A DNA stretch of 64,000 nucleotides from Solirubrum koreensis (GTDB lineage: Bacteria > Bacteroidota > Bacteroidia > Cytophagales > Hymenobacteraceae), in the NCBI RefSeq assembly GCF_039541855.1, contig NZ_BAABHA010000006.1, positions 83,286-147,285 of the forward strand. Reading direction: 5' to 3'. Position numbers and translations under genes: made by a program. Below the pieces are notes generated by a model. That model was not told where the DNA came from. It worked only from the letters and a program-made list of their open reading frames with translations, and did not search any database. Every line of letters begins with the position of its first letter. Within the stretch, counting starts at the first letter, position 1. Below are positions 26,832 to 35,599 of the stretch, piece after piece.

Positions 26832-27866
26832 ATGACCCACCGTTTCCTGCGCCTGCTGTGGCGCCCCACCGCGTTGTTGGCTGCCACGGTGCTGCTCACG
26901 GCCTGCCCCGACAAAAAGCAAACCACCGAAGTGGAAGCCCCCGTGGAAGAACCGCTGCGCAAGGCCCCCGTGTTCAGCGCCGATTCGGCTTATGCCTACA
27001 CGGCCAAGCAGGTAAGCTTTGGGCCGCGCGTGCCCAACACCAAGGCCCATGTGCAGTGCGGAGACTGGCTGATTAGCGAGTTCAAGAAATACGGCCTCAC
27101 GGTTCAGGAGCAGCCGTTCACGGCCATGGCTTTCGATGGCAACATGCTGCGCGGCCGCAACGTGGTGGCGCGTTTCGCCCCGAAAGCCGCCCGCCGCGTG
27201 GCCCTGTTTGCGCACTGGGATACGCGCCCCTTCGCCGATAAAGACAAGCAGAAGCCCAACGCCCCGTTCGACGGCGCCATCGACGGTGCCAGCGGCGTGG
27301 CCGTGCTGCTGGAACTGGCGCGTCAGCTGTCTACCCAGCCCGATTCGCTCACGCCTAACGTGGGGGTCGATTTTATTCTTTTCGACGCCGAGGACTACGG
27401 TTACGACACTTCTACGCAGGCCAACTTGGAGAACAAACTGGCCGGCTCGGGCGTGGAAAGCTGGTGCTTAGGCTCGCAGTATTGGGCCAAAAACCTGATG
27501 CCCGCCAATTACAAAGCCGATTACGGCATTCTGCTGGACATGGTGGGGGCCAAAGGCGGACGGTTCTCTCGTGAGCAGCAGTCGGTGCAGGCTGCGCCGG
27601 AAGCAGTGGCCAAGGTGTGGAATACTGCCAACCGCCTCGGCTACTCCGACTACTTCCTGTACCAGGATGCTCCCAGCATCACCGACGACCACGTGTTCGT
27701 GAACCAAGCCGGTATTCGGTGCATCGACATCATTGACCACGTACCCTACGGCGACGATTATTTCCCGGCTTACCACCACACCACGCAGGATAACATGAAC
27801 ATGGTGGACCGAGCCACGCTGAAAGCCGTGGGCCAAACCGTGTTACAGACTCTATACCAAGAGTAA
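26832..27866 (+). CDS. M28 family zinc peptidase / glutaminyl-cyclase-like lipoprotein
   Basis: 344 residues. The lipobox is L-L-T-A-C (Cys25), so it is a lipoprotein of the envelope. The catalytic domain (about 50-344) has the M28 metal pattern: F-A-H-W-D-T-R-P (His128, Asp130), D-G-A-I-D-G-A-S-G (Asp151), F-D-A-E-D-Y-G (Glu187), L-D-M-V-G and a final H-H-T-T-Q-D-N. In this subfamily members are either aminopeptidases or glutaminyl cyclases that form N-terminal pyroglutamate on exported proteins. The F-D-A-E-D-Y-G pattern and the short length suit the second, but this is inference. The ATG at 26832 precedes the signal; an earlier in-frame start would overlap cysS. Confidence 0.9.
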   Translation: MTHRFLRLLWRPTALLAATVLLTACPDKKQTTEVEAPVEEPLRKAPVFSADSAYAYTAKQVSFGPRVPNTKAHVQCGDWLISEFKKYGLTVQEQPFTAMAFDGNMLRGRNVVARFAPKAARRVALFAHWDTRPFADKDKQKPNAPFDGAIDGASGVAVLLELARQLSTQPDSLTPNVGVDFILFDAEDYGYDTSTQANLENKLAGSGVESWCLGSQYWAKNLMPANYKADYGILLDMVGAKGGRFSREQQSVQAAPEAVAKVWNTANRLGYSDYFLYQDAPSITDDHVFVNQAGIRCIDIIDHVPYGDDYFPAYHHTTQDNMNMVDRATLKAVGQTVLQTLYQE

Positions 27867-27882
27867 GCTACCCCACATTAAT

Positions 27883-27921
27883 AAAGAAGCCCACCCGACT
27901 TGCGTTCGGGTGGGCTTCTTT
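27883..27921. terminator. Bidirectional terminator between convergent genes
   Basis: A 16-nt arm (AAAGAAGCCCACCCGA) and its exact complement are separated by 7 nt and followed by TTTATT. It serves the M28 gene and possibly the convergent acetyltransferase gene. Confidence 0.88.
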
Positions 27922-27980
27922 TTATTCGGTTCATAATAAGGCATTATCTAATTCGGCGTGAAAAGTCGGTTGCCATTTGG

Positions 27981-28505
27981 CTACTGCACTTCGCCGAGCA
28001 GTTTATAGTAAAGCACTGTGGCGTGCATTTCGCCCGAGCCGCTGCGGGCAAACTGCGGAATTTCGCCAGCTCGTACATAGCCCATGCTTTGGTAAAGCAG
28101 CTCCGATACGTCGCCGCGGCGGGTATCGAGTACCAAGGTTGTGCGCTGGTGGTGCTGGGCTGCCTCTTCCAAAGCTTCCAGCAATTGCCGGGCAATGCCC
28201 TGGCGGCGGTGGCGGGAGTGTACCAGCATCTTCATGACCTCGGCCCGGTGCAAGCCGTTGGGCTTGTTCACGAGGTCGAGCTGAAGGGTACCGCACAGCC
28301 GGCCCTCGGTTTCAGCTACCAGCAACACGCGCTGTTCGGCTTCCACGGCTGCTATAACTTCTTGCCAATAATCTTCGGCAGCCGCCGGCGTTAGCGGTGG
28401 CATAAAGCCCACGGCCGCCCCATTTTCGATGGCGTCAATAAGCAATTCGCTAAGCTCGGGTATGCGGGCTAAAGCGGCGGTGGCAGAAAGGGAACTAATG
28501 GTCAC
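27981..28505 (-). CDS. GNAT family N-acetyltransferase
   Basis: 174 residues from a GTG at 28505; the frame is open further upstream but the extra residues do not resemble the family. The acetyl-CoA-binding motif is R-H-R-R-Q-G-I-A-R-Q-L-L (R-x-x-G-x-A), followed by T-T-L-V-L-D-T-R-R-G and L-Y-Q-S-M-G-Y-V, the standard end of GNAT domains. The strand L-C-G-T-L-Q-L-D-L lies before it. GNATs transfer acetyl from acetyl-CoA to an amine; the substrate is unknown. It is transcribed divergently from the secreted esterase. Confidence 0.88.
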   Translation of the reverse strand: MTISSLSATAALARIPELSELLIDAIENGAAVGFMPPLTPAAAEDYWQEVIAAVEAEQRVLLVAETEGRLCGTLQLDLVNKPNGLHRAEVMKMLVHSRHRRQGIARQLLEALEEAAQHHQRTTLVLDTRRGDVSELLYQSMGYVRAGEIPQFARSGSGEMHATVLYYKLLGEVQ

Positions 28506-28689
28506 GAAGCAAACGGAATGGGGCGTTAACCGAGTGTAAGCCCATGTGGGGAATAATTTCAGGCAATATTGGTGGAAAGCCATTGACTTTGCAGCGCAAC
28601 CGAGCCGTAGCCAGTCTGCACGGAGCGGCATAACGGCTGAGGACGCTTGCCCGTACGCATGCAGAATTGATGAGAACTACGGGGTAACT

Positions 28690-30198
28690 ATGAAAGCATT
28701 TCTTCTCTGTGTAGGGCTGTGGTGGTTGCTGGTCGGTCCGGTTTCAGGCCAGGTAGATACTACCGGCGGGCAATTTTATCAGCCGCTCTATCCCAACGTA
28801 ACCATCACCCGCAGCGTGGCTTTTGGGGCGGCGCCTACTTCCCAAGGCAGCCCGCAAACCCTGCTGCTGGATGTTTATCAGCCCACGGGCGGCCCCGCGG
28901 CCCCGCGGCCTCTCATCATCTTGGCGCACGGCGGCGCGTTCCTGTTCGGCTCCCGCTCCGATTACGACGTCTCGGAGTTGTGTCAGCGGTTTGCCCGCCT
29001 GGGCTACGTTACGGCTTCCATTGATTACCGATTGGAGTCGTTCTTCACGTTTTCCGGCTCCCGCTCCGTGGTAAATGCCGTGCACGACATGCGCGCGGCC
29101 GTGCGCTTCTTCCGGCAGGACGCGGCTACTACCAACCAGTACAACATTAACCCGAGCTACGTTTTTGTCGGCGGTTCGTCGGCCGGAGCCATTACGGCCG
29201 TACACGTGGCCTACCTGGATACCGAGGCGGAACTGGCGGGCCTAAATGCGCCCGGCGTAGCCCCCGGGCTGGAAGGCAACAGCGGCAACCCCGGCTACAG
29301 CAGTTCCATTCGAGCGGCCATTAACCTGTGCGGCGCTATCGGGAACCTGAGCTGGCTACAAACCGGCGACGAGCCCTTGGTAAGCCTGCACGGCACCGCC
29401 GATGTGGTGGTGCCCTACGGTACCGGTCCCACGTTTACCGGCGACGTGGTAAACGGCAGCGGCGCCATTAAAACCCGCGCCGATGCAGTAAACCTGCCGA
29501 ACACGCTGTATACGTTTCGGGGAGCCGGCCACGTACCTTATAACGGTACCAGCGTCACCCAGCAGGCCTACATGGATACCACGTTTCGGGTAGTGCGCAA
29601 CTTTTTGCGGCCGTTGCTGGGGCAAGCCGTTACGCCCCCGTTGCCGGTAACCCTCACCCGCTTTACGGCCACCCGGCAAGGCCAAAACGCGTTGCTGAAC
29701 TGGGAAACTGCTTCGGAACACAACAGTCAGGGTTTCGAAGTGCAGGTATCGGCCGACGGTATAACCTACCGGGTATTGGGATTTGTGAACAGTCAGGAAG
29801 GAGGAGGTACGCCGCGCCGCTACCGGTTTCTCGATTCCGAAACCGGCAAAGCTGGCACGCGCTACTACCGTCTTCGGCAAGTAGATAACGATGGCACCGA
29901 TGCCCTGTACGGCCCGCGTGCGGTTGGTTTTGGCGCTTCGGCCACCAGCATAACCGCGTATCCCAACCCGTTCAGTCAGGAAACCACAGTAGTCATTGGT
30001 GGTGTGCTGCCGGCCGAACCGGCCCAGGTGTACGTGCACGACGCGCTTGGTCGCCAGGTTCTGGAATTGCAGTTGCCAAATGGTGCCTCCCACGTGCCAT
30101 TGCCACAACTGGCAGCTTTGCCCGCTGGTATTTACACCCTTACTTATAAGGGAGCGGGGCTGATATTGACAAGCAAGCTGATGAAAGACAGGCCGTAA
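28690..30198 (+). CDS. Secreted alpha/beta-hydrolase (esterase type) with T9SS type A signal
   Basis: 502 residues. The signal peptide ends near G-P-V-S-G-Q. The alpha/beta-hydrolase domain (about 25-315) carries the oxyanion motif A-H-G-G-A-F, the nucleophile elbow G-G-S-S-A-G, an acid in S-L-H-G-T-A-D, and the histidine of G-A-G-H-V-P-Y. A fibronectin-like segment (about 320-425, with L-N-W-E-T-A-S-E-H-N) follows. The last 75 residues are a type A sorting domain (Y-P-N-P-F-S, V-H-D-A-L-G-R, L-P-A-G-I-Y). The enzyme is therefore exported by type IX secretion and probably hydrolyses extracellular esters. The ATG at 28690 precedes the signal. It is a paralog of the gene at 33000-34220. Confidence 0.9.
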   Translation: MKAFLLCVGLWWLLVGPVSGQVDTTGGQFYQPLYPNVTITRSVAFGAAPTSQGSPQTLLLDVYQPTGGPAAPRPLIILAHGGAFLFGSRSDYDVSELCQRFARLGYVTASIDYRLESFFTFSGSRSVVNAVHDMRAAVRFFRQDAATTNQYNINPSYVFVGGSSAGAITAVHVAYLDTEAELAGLNAPGVAPGLEGNSGNPGYSSSIRAAINLCGAIGNLSWLQTGDEPLVSLHGTADVVVPYGTGPTFTGDVVNGSGAIKTRADAVNLPNTLYTFRGAGHVPYNGTSVTQQAYMDTTFRVVRNFLRPLLGQAVTPPLPVTLTRFTATRQGQNALLNWETASEHNSQGFEVQVSADGITYRVLGFVNSQEGGGTPRRYRFLDSETGKAGTRYYRLRQVDNDGTDALYGPRAVGFGASATSITAYPNPFSQETTVVIGGVLPAEPAQVYVHDALGRQVLELQLPNGASHVPLPQLAALPAGIYTLTYKGAGLILTSKLMKDRP

Positions 30199-30222
30199 GC
30201 ACCAAGGCGCGTAGCGTCGACT

Positions 30223-30230
30223 TACCTTTG
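30223..30230 (+). promoter_or_regulatory. -7 element (TACCTTTG) before the beta-propeller gene
   Basis: TACCTTTG fits TAnnTTTG and lies 33 nt before the GTG at 30264. No good TTG is seen at the usual distance. Confidence 0.4.
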
Positions 30231-30263
30231 CCGTAAGGTGCTCAATTGTGCCTTTTAGCTATT

Positions 30264-31919
30264 GTGAAGACGTTTACCAAGTTTGAACAGCTTGCTCGCA
30301 TCGGTCGGGTAGCAGCGTTGGGCTTTATGCTGCTGGCTCCCGGTTGGGTGGCTGCGCAAACCGCTACCGCCAACTGGCAATGGGCCAACCGAGCCACCAG
30401 CACGTCGGCGGCCGACGACTACAGCGACGGCAGCCTTATTAAAGTAGACGGCGCCGGCAATGTGTTTAACGCCGGGTCATTTCACGGCACGGTTACACTG
30501 GGTGGCACCAGCCTTGCATCTCCCGGCGACTACGACAGCTTTGTAGCCAAGTATACTCCCACCGGCACTGTAGCCTGGGTGCGCCACTTAAATGGCAGCT
30601 CTTTGGAAACGGTGGTGTACACGCTGGAAGTAGATGCTAGCGGTAACAGCTATGTGGGAGGCTATTATTACGATGGTACGCTCGTCATCGGAACTACCAC
30701 GCTCACGGGCGGCGGTGGTTTCCTGGTGAAATACGACCCGCAGGGCAACGTGCTGTGGGTACGTGAGACCGGTGATATTTGCAGCGGTGTTGCCAGTTCT
30801 TCGGCCGGCGAGCTGGTAGCCTTTGGGCATTTTGAGGGAACAGCCGTTTTTGGTGGTACTACCCTCACCAGTGGCCCTACTGGCAGCAGTTTTTTGGTGA
30901 AGTACGATGCGCAGGGTACCGCTTTGTGGGCCCGCCAAATAGAAGGCAGCTCAAACGACGAAGGCCACGTAGACCTTGACGCCGCCGGCAATGCCTACAT
31001 AGCGGCCGACTTTGAAGGCACAGCCACATTCGGTCCCATTATCCTGCCGGGCAACCCCAGCGACGAAGACGCATTCGTGGCCAAATACGATGCTGCCGGC
31101 ATACCGCAGTGGGCCCTCCGTCAGCCAATTGCGGGTTCACCAGGTCGGGAGCACGCCTGGGCCTTATCTACCGATGCCGCCGGCAATACCTACTTGGTAG
31201 GCTCCACCGAGCCGGCTACTGGCTCCGATGTATATTGGTTCGTTACGAAGTACATGCCGCAGGGCAGCGTAAGTTGGAACTACGTTTCTGGTGCAGCCTC
31301 GGAAAGCGGGCTGCTCGGGGTAACTACCGACGCCGCGGGTAATGTGTATGTGTCGGGGGGCGTAACGGGCAGCCTGAGCATTGGAGGCCTTTCGGTTGCC
31401 TCGTCCGGTAGTGCCAATACCGATCTGGCGTTGCTGTCGTTTACTGCTCAGGGTGCGCCTCGCTGGGCTATTGCTACCGGGTCGGCAACCGGCGTGGAAG
31501 CCGCATTAGGACTGGCCGTCGACCGTACCGATAACGTGTATGTAACCGGCATTGTACAGGGCGACGCTGCCCTGGGCCCGCTGGCACTGCCCCAAAACAG
31601 CACTTCAGAAGAGCAGTTTGTGGCCAAAGCTTCGATCAGCGCCATTACGGCGGCCAAATCCTTGCGTGCTACCGAGCCGCTGCAGCTTTACCCCAATCCG
31701 GCCCGCGGAACCAACGTTCAGCTGCGCTGGTCGGGCTTGGCTGATGCATCTGCGGAATTGCAGGTGCACGATGCCCTCGGCCGCCAGGTGCTAACCTTGC
31801 CAATGCCGGCTGGCCGTACCGAAGCAGTACTACCCACCAACAGCCTCAAGCGCGGCGTTTACACCCTGCGCCTGCAAACAACTAAATCCGTAGCTACCGG
31901 CCGGTTGGTTATCGAGTAA
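30264..31919 (+). CDS. Secreted SBBP-type beta-propeller protein with T9SS type A signal
   Basis: 551 residues from GTG 30264 (a TTG at 30246 is also possible). A long signal peptide ends at G-W-V-A-A-Q. At least seven repeats follow, each with D-A-A-G-N-x-Y or similar, then G-G/G-T-A-T-F-G and F-V-A-K-Y-D-A-x-G, the hallmark of beta-propeller SBBP repeats. The C-terminal 75 residues are a type A sorting domain (L-Y-P-N-P-A-R-G, V-H-D-A-L-G-R-Q-V, L-K-R-G-V-Y). It is probably an extracellular binding or structural protein. It lies between two paralogous secreted esterases. Confidence 0.88.
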   Translation: MKTFTKFEQLARIGRVAALGFMLLAPGWVAAQTATANWQWANRATSTSAADDYSDGSLIKVDGAGNVFNAGSFHGTVTLGGTSLASPGDYDSFVAKYTPTGTVAWVRHLNGSSLETVVYTLEVDASGNSYVGGYYYDGTLVIGTTTLTGGGGFLVKYDPQGNVLWVRETGDICSGVASSSAGELVAFGHFEGTAVFGGTTLTSGPTGSSFLVKYDAQGTALWARQIEGSSNDEGHVDLDAAGNAYIAADFEGTATFGPIILPGNPSDEDAFVAKYDAAGIPQWALRQPIAGSPGREHAWALSTDAAGNTYLVGSTEPATGSDVYWFVTKYMPQGSVSWNYVSGAASESGLLGVTTDAAGNVYVSGGVTGSLSIGGLSVASSGSANTDLALLSFTAQGAPRWAIATGSATGVEAALGLAVDRTDNVYVTGIVQGDAALGPLALPQNSTSEEQFVAKASISAITAAKSLRATEPLQLYPNPARGTNVQLRWSGLADASAELQVHDALGRQVLTLPMPAGRTEAVLPTNSLKRGVYTLRLQTTKSVATGRLVIE

Positions 31920-31944
31920 ACCGATTGCAGAAAGACAAACCGAA

Positions 31945-31982
31945 CCAACGGCGGCCGAGCATTACAGCCCGGCCGCCGTTGG
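31945..31982. terminator. Inverted repeat overlapping the 3' end of ldcA
   Basis: Perfect 13-bp arms (CCAACGGCGGCCG and complement) flank a 12-nt loop. The ldcA stop codon (31964-31962) lies in the loop, so the right arm is coding. It sits 26 bp after the convergent beta-propeller gene and probably terminates that gene; the T-run is weak. Confidence 0.6.
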
Positions 31983-32885
31983 CATTATATACTCCAACCG
32001 CGCCTCGCCTTCGTCCACCGTTAACCGGGCGCGCCGGCCGCAAATCAGGGCCATGTTCGTGGGCTCGTGACCGATTGGGAAGCCGTAGCACACCGGAAAC
32101 GCGTATTTGCGGGCGTAGGTATCGATGATTTCTTCGGGTGTGAAGCCGAAAGGCACCGTGTTGTCCTGCGGGGCGCTGAAGTGGCCGACCACCAAACCCG
32201 CCAGGTCGCGGAGTTTGCCGCTGCGGTCGAGGTGCACCATCATCCGGTCGATGCTGTAGAGGTATTCCTCCACGTCTTCCAGAAATAGAATGCGCCCGGC
32301 TGTGGGGCAGTCGGAAGGTGTGCCGGTAAGGGTTTGCAGCAAGCTGAGGTTGCCGCCCATCAGTTCGCCTTCGGCCGTGCCGGGGCGGTTTAGCGGGTGC
32401 GGCTGCACCGTGTACGCCACCGATTCGCCGAACAGTGCCCGGCGCAGGCTTTCCAACGCCGCTTCGCCGCCAGGCTGGTGAAACAGCAGCGGCATTACCC
32501 CATGAATGCTTTCGTGGCCGAGGCGCAGCAAGTGGCAGTTAAGGGTGGTAATATCCGAGAATCCCGCAATCCACTTGGGGTTATTGGCGAAGCGTGAGAA
32601 GTCGATTTGGTCGATGATGCGCGGGGTGCCGTAACCGCCGCGGGCTACCAGGATTGCCCGGATATCTGGCCGGTCCAGCATCTGCTGAAAGTCGCGGCTG
32701 CGCAGCTCGTCGGGTCCGCCAAATTGGTGGTATTCGGCATTCACCGATTCGCCCAGCACCACGCGCAAGCCCCAGCTTTCGAGCACCTGCACGGCAGCAC
32801 GTAGCTCTTCGGCCGACGCTTTACGGGCGGTGCAAACAATGGCTACTTGGTCGCCGGAACGAAGCGGGGCAGGGGAGGTAGGCAT
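31962..32885 (-). CDS. ldcA: LD-carboxypeptidase (S66, muramoyltetrapeptide carboxypeptidase)
   Basis: 307 residues, cytosolic, with no signal. It removes the terminal D-Ala from the tetrapeptide of recycled peptidoglycan. The Ser-Glu-His triad is in place: Ser110 in G-F-S-D-I-T, Glu203 in L-F-L-E-D-V-E-E, and His273 in G-F-P-I-G-H-E-P. The A-R-G-G-Y-G motif near residue 81 precedes the nucleophile, as in characterised S66 enzymes. Length and spacing match the family. The ATG at 32885 starts MPTSPAPLRSGD. It is divergent from the second esterase. Confidence 0.94.
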   Translation of the reverse strand: MPTSPAPLRSGDQVAIVCTARKASAEELRAAVQVLESWGLRVVLGESVNAEYHQFGGPDELRSRDFQQMLDRPDIRAILVARGGYGTPRIIDQIDFSRFANNPKWIAGFSDITTLNCHLLRLGHESIHGVMPLLFHQPGGEAALESLRRALFGESVAYTVQPHPLNRPGTAEGELMGGNLSLLQTLTGTPSDCPTAGRILFLEDVEEYLYSIDRMMVHLDRSGKLRDLAGLVVGHFSAPQDNTVPFGFTPEEIIDTYARKYAFPVCYGFPIGHEPTNMALICGRRARLTVDEGEARLEYIMPTAAGL

Positions 32886-32999
32886 GAATCAGGGAAAAGC
32901 AGAGAAGAAATGGGCCGCTGCTTGTTGGCAAGCAGGTGGACCCGCTGGCCAAATTTCCGTAAATGCTTCGTTGAAACAAGAACCCGTAAGTTGCTGCCC

Positions 33000-34220
33000 A
33001 TGAAAAGTCTCGTACTCGCGTTGTTGGCACTGCTGGGCTTATCCCAGCTGGCCGTTGCTCAAATTGACACCACCGGCGGCCGCTACCGTCGGCCCTTATT
33101 CTCGCAGGTAACCGTTACCCGCGGCATCGTGTACGGCTCGGCGGCCGACGTAACCGGCACCACCCAAACCCTGCGCCTCGACCTCTACCAGCCCCAAGGC
33201 GACACCGTGCGCCGCCGCCCGGTCATCGTTTTTGCCCACGAAGGCGCATTCCTGACCGGCAACCGCGACGACCAGTTTATGACTGCCATTTGCACCCGTA
33301 TGGCCGAGCTGGGTTACGTTACGGCTAGCATCGATTACCGCAAAGGCTTCTTTCCGTTCGACAGCACCAACATCGGCCGGGCGGCCATTCGGGCGGCTCA
33401 GGACATGCGCGCCGCCATTCGCTTCTTCCGCCTCGACGCCGCCACCGCCAAGCAGTACCGCATACACCCGAGCTACATTTTCGCGGGCGGCTCGTCGGCC
33501 GGCGCCTTTATGGCTTTGCAAGTAGGCTACCTCGATAAAGCCACCGAGGTGCCCGCCTACATCAACTTGTCTACGTTGGGCACCCTGGAAGGCAGCAGCG
33601 GCAATCCTGGCTACTCCAGCCAGGTAGCCGCGGTGATTAACATGGCTGGGGCCGTAGGCAGCCCCACCTGGCTGGAACCCGGCAATGTGCCCCTGGTAAG
33701 CGTGCACGGCACCGCCGACGCCGTGGTGCCTTACACCGTGGGAAGAGCTTTTGGCCAGTCCACTTCGCCTCGCATTTTTGGCAGCGGCAGCATCAAGCCC
33801 CGGGCCGATGCCGTGGGTATTCCCAATACCTTGCGTACCCTGCGTGGGGCCCCGCACGTGCCCTACAACGGTACCGGCGCCACCAGCGTGGCTTACTTCG
33901 ATACTACGTTCCAAACCGTGCGCGACTTCCTGCGGCCGCTGCTGCGCCAGCCCGGCACGGTGCTGGCCTCCAGCAAGTCAACCTCGCTATCGGCCGCCAG
34001 TATTTTCCCGGTGCCCGCCCAGCAAACCATCAACCTGACTGCCCCCGCCGGCGTCCCGTTCAAACCCGTATGGCTGGCCCTGGTTGATGCCAAAGGCCGT
34101 ACCGTACGCCGTATTCTGTGGGAACATCCCCACCTGACTATTCCCCGTGGCAATCTGCCCAGCGGCCTGTATTACCTCAGCGGCGACGGCCTGCCCGGCC
34201 GCCGACTTATGCTGCAATAA
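33000..34220 (+). CDS. Secreted alpha/beta-hydrolase with T9SS type A signal, HEG oxyanion variant
   Basis: 406 residues. The signal peptide ends L-A-V-A-Q. The hydrolase domain is collinear with the esterase at 28690-30198 (shared I-D-T-T-G-G start, Y-V-T-A-S-I-D-Y-R, D-M-R-A-A-I-R-F-F-R, G-G-S-S-A-G, V-S-V-H-G-T-A-D, H-V-P-Y-N-G-T). It lacks the fibronectin-like insert and passes straight to a type A sorting domain (F-P-V-P-A-Q-Q, L-P-S-G-L-Y-Y). Oddly, the oxyanion motif reads F-A-H-E-G-A-F instead of H-G-G-A-F. The nucleophile, acid and histidine remain, so activity may persist with changed specificity. Confidence 0.88.
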   Translation: MKSLVLALLALLGLSQLAVAQIDTTGGRYRRPLFSQVTVTRGIVYGSAADVTGTTQTLRLDLYQPQGDTVRRRPVIVFAHEGAFLTGNRDDQFMTAICTRMAELGYVTASIDYRKGFFPFDSTNIGRAAIRAAQDMRAAIRFFRLDAATAKQYRIHPSYIFAGGSSAGAFMALQVGYLDKATEVPAYINLSTLGTLEGSSGNPGYSSQVAAVINMAGAVGSPTWLEPGNVPLVSVHGTADAVVPYTVGRAFGQSTSPRIFGSGSIKPRADAVGIPNTLRTLRGAPHVPYNGTGATSVAYFDTTFQTVRDFLRPLLRQPGTVLASSKSTSLSAASIFPVPAQQTINLTAPAGVPFKPVWLALVDAKGRTVRRILWEHPHLTIPRGNLPSGLYYLSGDGLPGRRLMLQ

Positions 34221-34233
34221 ATTTCAGCAAAGC

Positions 34234-34271
34234 AACAAGGCCCCGCTACCGGCTGGTAGCGGGGCCTTGTT
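34234..34271. terminator. Terminator between the esterase and hom (convergent)
   Basis: Perfect 17-bp arms (AACAAGGCCCCGCTACC and complement) around a 4-nt loop. The T-run is short (GTTAT), but the stem is very stable. It lies 14 bp past the esterase stop and 56 bp past the convergent hom stop. Confidence 0.75.
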
Positions 34272-34327
34272 ATACCGATTCATTTCGAAAGCGGACTGCT
34301 GAAAAACCGGGGAATAGTCCCTTAGGG

Positions 34328-35599
34328 CTATTCGGCTACTAGCTCTGCCGTGATTAGCTCTGGCTTTGGCTCGGCGGTAACACTACGCACTTTGCCGGTG
34401 CGGGCCACAAATACCCCAGCCGCCCGTAGCGCGTCGCGGTGCTGCAGCAATGTGCTCAGGCGAGTGTAGCCCACCACATAATCGTAGCTAAAACCGGGGG
34501 CGCTTAGCGCGTCGCCGATGTCGGTGAGCTGCAGCGCCTGCCGCAGCTCTTTGGGGGCGTGCCGCACGTACACTTCCAGCTCCAGATCGGGCGCAACGCT
34601 GGTTGCCGCCGTCGTTTCTGTAAGCTTAGGGTAAGCGTAGCGGAAGCCGTTACGCAGCGCGACTAGGTCCGATAGCACGGCCGAGCCGGTGGGGTGGCCG
34701 CCCGCGCCGCGTCCGCGCCAGAAATGCTGACCGGCAAAAGCAGCGTCCACCACCACGCCGTTAAACTCGCGCTCCACGTGGTACAGCGGCGAATCGGCAT
34801 CCACGAACTGCGGCGTTACAAACACCGTGGCTCCGCCTGCGGGCAGGCGCAGCAGGCTGGCTACTACCTTAATCTTCTGACCACGCTCGGCCGCGAAACG
34901 GATATCGGCCGAGCTGATGCTTTCGATGCCCAGGTTTAGCACCTCGTCGGGGTTCAGCAGCACGCCGTACGCGTGGGCCGCCAAAATCACAGCTTTGGAG
35001 CGCGGGTCGAATGCGGCCATGTCCAGCGACGGGTCGGTTTCGGCAAAACCCTGGGCTTGGGCTTCGGCCAGCACCGTGGCATAATCTACGCCGGCCGTGG
35101 TCATGCCCGTGAGTACGTAATTCGAAGAACCGTTGAAAATGCCGCTCACGCTGTGCAGCGGCTCCTGGCCGAAGTAGCTGTCGAGGGTGCGTATAACGGG
35201 AATGCTGCCGCACACCGATGCTTCGTAGAGCAATGCGCCGCCGAATTCGCGTTGTAAATCCAGCAGCTCGGGTAGGTGGCGGGCCACCATGGCCTTGTTG
35301 GCCGTTGCTACCTTGCGGCCCAGCTGCAGGGCCTGGCTCACCAGTCGAAACGCCTCGTTGGGGTCGTCGATAACTTCCACCAACAAATCCAGCTCGGGGT
35401 CATTCACGAGGTCGTCGGCGTGGAACTCGAACCGCTCGGCTGGTAATGGGCGCAGCTTCGAGGGGTTTTTTACGGCGATGCGCTGCACCACAAAGCCCGG
35501 CTCGGGTAGCTTCTGCAGAATATCGTAGAGCCCTTGCCCCACGCAGCCAAAGCCAATGAGACCGAGGCGCAGGGGGTTAATGGGCGAAGGTTTGGACAT
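34328..35599 (-). CDS. hom: Homoserine dehydrogenase
   Basis: 423 residues; reduces aspartate semialdehyde to homoserine, the branch point to methionine and threonine. The N-terminal NAD(P)-binding fold has L-G-L-I-G-F-G-C-V-G-Q-G (glycines at 16-23). The substrate region includes A-T-A-N-K-A-M-V-A-R-H and G-I-F-N-G-S-S-N-Y, followed by E-T-D-P-S-L-D. It is the monofunctional form, without an aspartokinase domain. The ATG at 35599 (MSKPSPIN) overlaps the end of metX by 23 bp on the same strand, which indicates translational coupling and one operon. Confidence 0.97.
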   Translation of the reverse strand: MSKPSPINPLRLGLIGFGCVGQGLYDILQKLPEPGFVVQRIAVKNPSKLRPLPAERFEFHADDLVNDPELDLLVEVIDDPNEAFRLVSQALQLGRKVATANKAMVARHLPELLDLQREFGGALLYEASVCGSIPVIRTLDSYFGQEPLHSVSGIFNGSSNYVLTGMTTAGVDYATVLAEAQAQGFAETDPSLDMAAFDPRSKAVILAAHAYGVLLNPDEVLNLGIESISSADIRFAAERGQKIKVVASLLRLPAGGATVFVTPQFVDADSPLYHVEREFNGVVVDAAFAGQHFWRGRGAGGHPTGSAVLSDLVALRNGFRYAYPKLTETTAATSVAPDLELEVYVRHAPKELRQALQLTDIGDALSAPGFSYDYVVGYTRLSTLLQHRDALRAAGVFVARTGKVRSVTAEPKPELITAELVAE

